DNA of 64,000 nucleotides from Arthrobacter sp. cf158 (GTDB taxonomy: Bacteria; Actinomycetota; Actinomycetes; Actinomycetales; Micrococcaceae): contig NZ_FNNR01000002.1 in NCBI RefSeq assembly GCF_900106835.1, positions 248,001 through 312,000 of the forward strand, in the 5' to 3' direction. The notes below the pieces were generated by a model. The model ran no database searches. It saw nothing but the letters and a program-made list of their open reading frames with translations, and was not told where the DNA came from. Shown here in pieces: positions 62,351 through 64,000 of the stretch. Numbering within the stretch: position 1 is the stretch's first letter; each line of letters begins with the position of its first letter. Both the position numbers and the translations under genes were made by a program.

Positions 62351-64000
62351 TCAATAGCGGGATAAGCCGCGGGGTGGGAAGTCCTTTGAGAATGCTCCTT
62401 GAAATGGCCGCATGTCCGTTCCGTTCACGATGAAGCCGCGGCCCGGGCGTACTGTTGAATCGACGTCAAGCCGCACTCCGAGCATTTCGCCGTCGTGTGG
62501 TGAACCCGGAGCCAAAACCAATCCCATCCGGATGCTCTGCACTTCCCGGGCCAGCGGCAAATGATGCAGAAGACCTGGTCCAGGCGTGGCTGTCAGCACG
62601 ATTCCATGTACTTTTCCGTACAAGGCAGCCAAAGCCTGTCGCCCCTGGACGTCCAAGGAATCGGCGTCATCCACCAGCAGCACGCTTTTTGGGTCCAGGT
62701 TTCCGGCATCTACTTCGCGTTCGGCCGACGCCCAGAATTCGTCGTGGGAGGTTCGGTCACCGGGGGTTATCCAGGGAATCAACGGATTGAGGGTTTGCAG
62801 CGACCCCAGCGCTGAGCTCTTCCCCGTCCCTCGACCTCCAAGAATCGTGCTCACTCCTCCTGCCCGTAGCGGCAGCGATACAGGCGTACCTTCGTCACCA
62901 CCAAGTCCGATCCACAAGACGGGATCCGCATCCTGGTCCACCAGACCCCGGTCAAGACGCGTCAGGGCCTGTTCTGGAAGGAGCCGGTCCGTGCGGGCTT
63001 CCAAGAGCCGATCTTGGAATTCCCGTGTGCTGAGGTGATCCGGGAGCGGGAGAACCCTGAACGGCGGTGGCGATGAGGTGAGATCGAGGTATGGCCAAGA
63101 TCCTTCGTAAGGGGCTTGCCGAAATTGTGCCACCATGGTTTGCCCGTCGACCCAGCTTCCCGTGAGAACTGAGCGTCCGGGAATGGCTTCCACCTCCGGA
63201 AGCCGCGGCCAGTGAAAGCGCGACTCCTCCGTGGACCCGCAAGGAAAAAAAGCGCGATTCTGAATCGCGGCAAAGAACCGTGAGCTGACCAGTTCCCGTT
63301 CACCGGAAATCAGCACAATGATGCCCAGGGGACCGCCGTCCCTGACTATGTCCTGCAGAACAGCCTCTGCCCAGGCGAACGGCCCGGCCCGGAAGCTGGC
63401 TGCCCAGGAACACCACCCAGTGATAATCAAGCCCAGGGGTTTGTTGGTGCGGTCGGCGCCCCGTGCTGAACGTCGAATTTCCATTTCTTCAGCAAGTCGC
63501 CTTAACACACGCGAGGCAAGTTGTACTTGGTGCAGGCCAGCGATGGCCCCGATCCTTCCCTGTCCTGCGGGTTCACTCATGAAGCCGGCGCCGTCCAGAA
63601 CATAGACGTGCGGTTGGGGTCCTTGGGCAGCGAACATGGCCGAGGTAGCCCGGAAACAATCGTGTAAGCCACTTGCGGCACTGCCGATCATCGCCAAGTG
63701 GCCATGCTCGGCAGGGAACCAGAACAGGGGGTCGACGCGTTGCTGGGACGGCACGTCTGCCAAGGCCACTGGCCCAACGGCCCATGGCGCTGTCACGGAA
63801 TTCTGCAGGGTCGGGGAGGTTAACGTTGAGGGCATTGGGGTCTGCCATGGGATCGAAGTGGGCAGCGGTGCTGCGACAGGCTGCCGCGGGAGAGGCCGGC
63901 TGAGGAACTGCCAGGCGTCCTGGACAGCCGAAACGAGCTGTAGCGCGCATGCATCCGAGAGGGCATCCTGATGACGGTTCACAGGTTTGACTGCATGGTT
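62351..64000 (-). CDS. FtsK/SpoIIIE-type ATPase, C-terminal part (5' end outside window)
   Basis: At least 550 residues of a P-loop ATPase. The frame stays open to the right edge, so the gene starts beyond 64000; GTG 63982 is not needed as the start. Two ATPase-like modules are visible. The first (residues about 100-240 of the fragment, LAMIGSAASGLHDCFRATSA) has a degenerate P-loop. The second has GGRGTGKSS and Walker B VLLVDDADSL. This tandem layout fits the large FtsK/SpoIIIE or EccC-like ATPases that in actinobacteria often carry an FHA domain. Whether it serves DNA translocation or type VII-like export cannot be told from the fragment. Confidence 0.8.
   Translation of the reverse strand, partial: NHAVKPVNRHQDALSDACALQLVSAVQDAWQFLSRPLPRQPVAAPLPTSIPWQTPMPSTLTSPTLQNSVTAPWAVGPVALADVPSQQRVDPLFWFPAEHGHLAMIGSAASGLHDCFRATSAMFAAQGPQPHVYVLDGAGFMSEPAGQGRIGAIAGLHQVQLASRVLRRLAEEMEIRRSARGADRTNKPLGLIITGWCSWAASFRAGPFAWAEAVLQDIVRDGGPLGIIVLISGERELVSSRFFAAIQNRAFFPCGSTEESRFHWPRLPEVEAIPGRSVLTGSWVDGQTMVAQFRQAPYEGSWPYLDLTSSPPPFRVLPLPDHLSTREFQDRLLEARTDRLLPEQALTRLDRGLVDQDADPVLWIGLGGDEGTPVSLPLRAGGVSTILGGRGTGKSSALGSLQTLNPLIPWITPGDRTSHDEFWASAEREVDAGNLDPKSVLLVDDADSLDVQGRQALAALYGKVHGIVLTATPGPGLLHHLPLAREVQSIRMGLVLAPGSPHDGEMLGVRLDVDSTVRPGRGFIVNGTDMRPFQGAFSKDFPPRGLSRY

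Overview
The window is high-GC (roughly 63-66 %) actinobacterial chromosome. Gene content and order point to a member of the Micrococcaceae, most likely Arthrobacter/Paenarthrobacter: mtrA-mtrB-lpqB-comF-hpf-secA, pdtaS next to whiB1, etfBA followed at a distance by a cysteine desulfurase and mnmA, a UPF0182 protein, the large NAD-dependent glutamate dehydrogenase and sigK/rskA. The species call is inference from family recognition and synteny. I see no prophage, insertion sequence, plasmid gene or CRISPR array. The window reads as a core chromosomal segment with a few lineage-specific islands.

Layout. 1-8.3 kb: end of a UPF0182 membrane protein, two identical initiator tRNA genes with identical palindromic terminators, a GntR/UTRA regulator, a minus-strand operon of a secreted TPM-domain protein plus PspA, and a divergent membrane-anchored HtrA-type protease. 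8.4-13.1 kb: etfB-etfA with a PIG-L deacetylase, then gluconokinase and gluconate permease. 13.1-22.6 kb: RskA/SigK, TrmL, a DnaJ protein, a diacylglycerol-kinase-like lipid kinase, a lipoprotein, a SufR-like regulator leading into a cysteine desulfurase, a convergent ferredoxin reductase, and mnmA, which uses persulfide sulfur for tRNA thiolation. 22.7-25.2 kb: a convergent pair of unusual peptidases, a thermolysin-type metallopeptidase and a caspase-fold protein. 25.4-31 kb: a complete Opp/Dpp-type peptide ABC transporter. 31-33.3 kb: an F420-reductase-like dehydrogenase, chorismate mutase and a MetE-like protein. 33.3-39.7 kb: a tightly overlapping minus-strand operon of membrane protein, DUF4129, DUF4350, MoxR ATPase, DUF58 and DUF4166. 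39.9-50.3 kb: the MtrAB-LpqB envelope/cell-cycle signalling operon, ComF, ribosome hibernation factor, a YcaQ/AlkZ-like DNA glycosylase and SecA. 50.4-54.8 kb: a little-characterised set (Rv3235-like, LysM, a two-repeat Sm-like protein, a BldC-like HTH, a SAF-domain protein and a ParA-like ATPase with an altered P-loop). 54.9-64 kb: NAD-GDH, PdtaS histidine kinase, WhiB1, a small membrane protein, and the C-terminal part of an FtsK/SpoIIIE-type ATPase running off the right edge.

Regulation visible in the sequence. Several genes have a TANNNT -10 element 6-7 nt before the start codon and no Shine-Dalgarno, so they are predicted to be leaderless. A CRP-like palindrome lies upstream of whiB1, matching known CRP control of whiB1 in mycobacteria. 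A small palindrome overlaps the predicted promoter of the SufR-like gene. Strong intrinsic terminators separate most convergent pairs. A 25-bp hairpin lies inside the 5' coding region of the YcaQ-like gene.

The best candidates for under-described biology are the metallopeptidase/caspase pair, the 50.4-54.8 kb Sm-like/SAF/ParA-like module, and the intragenic hairpin in the ycaQ-like gene.
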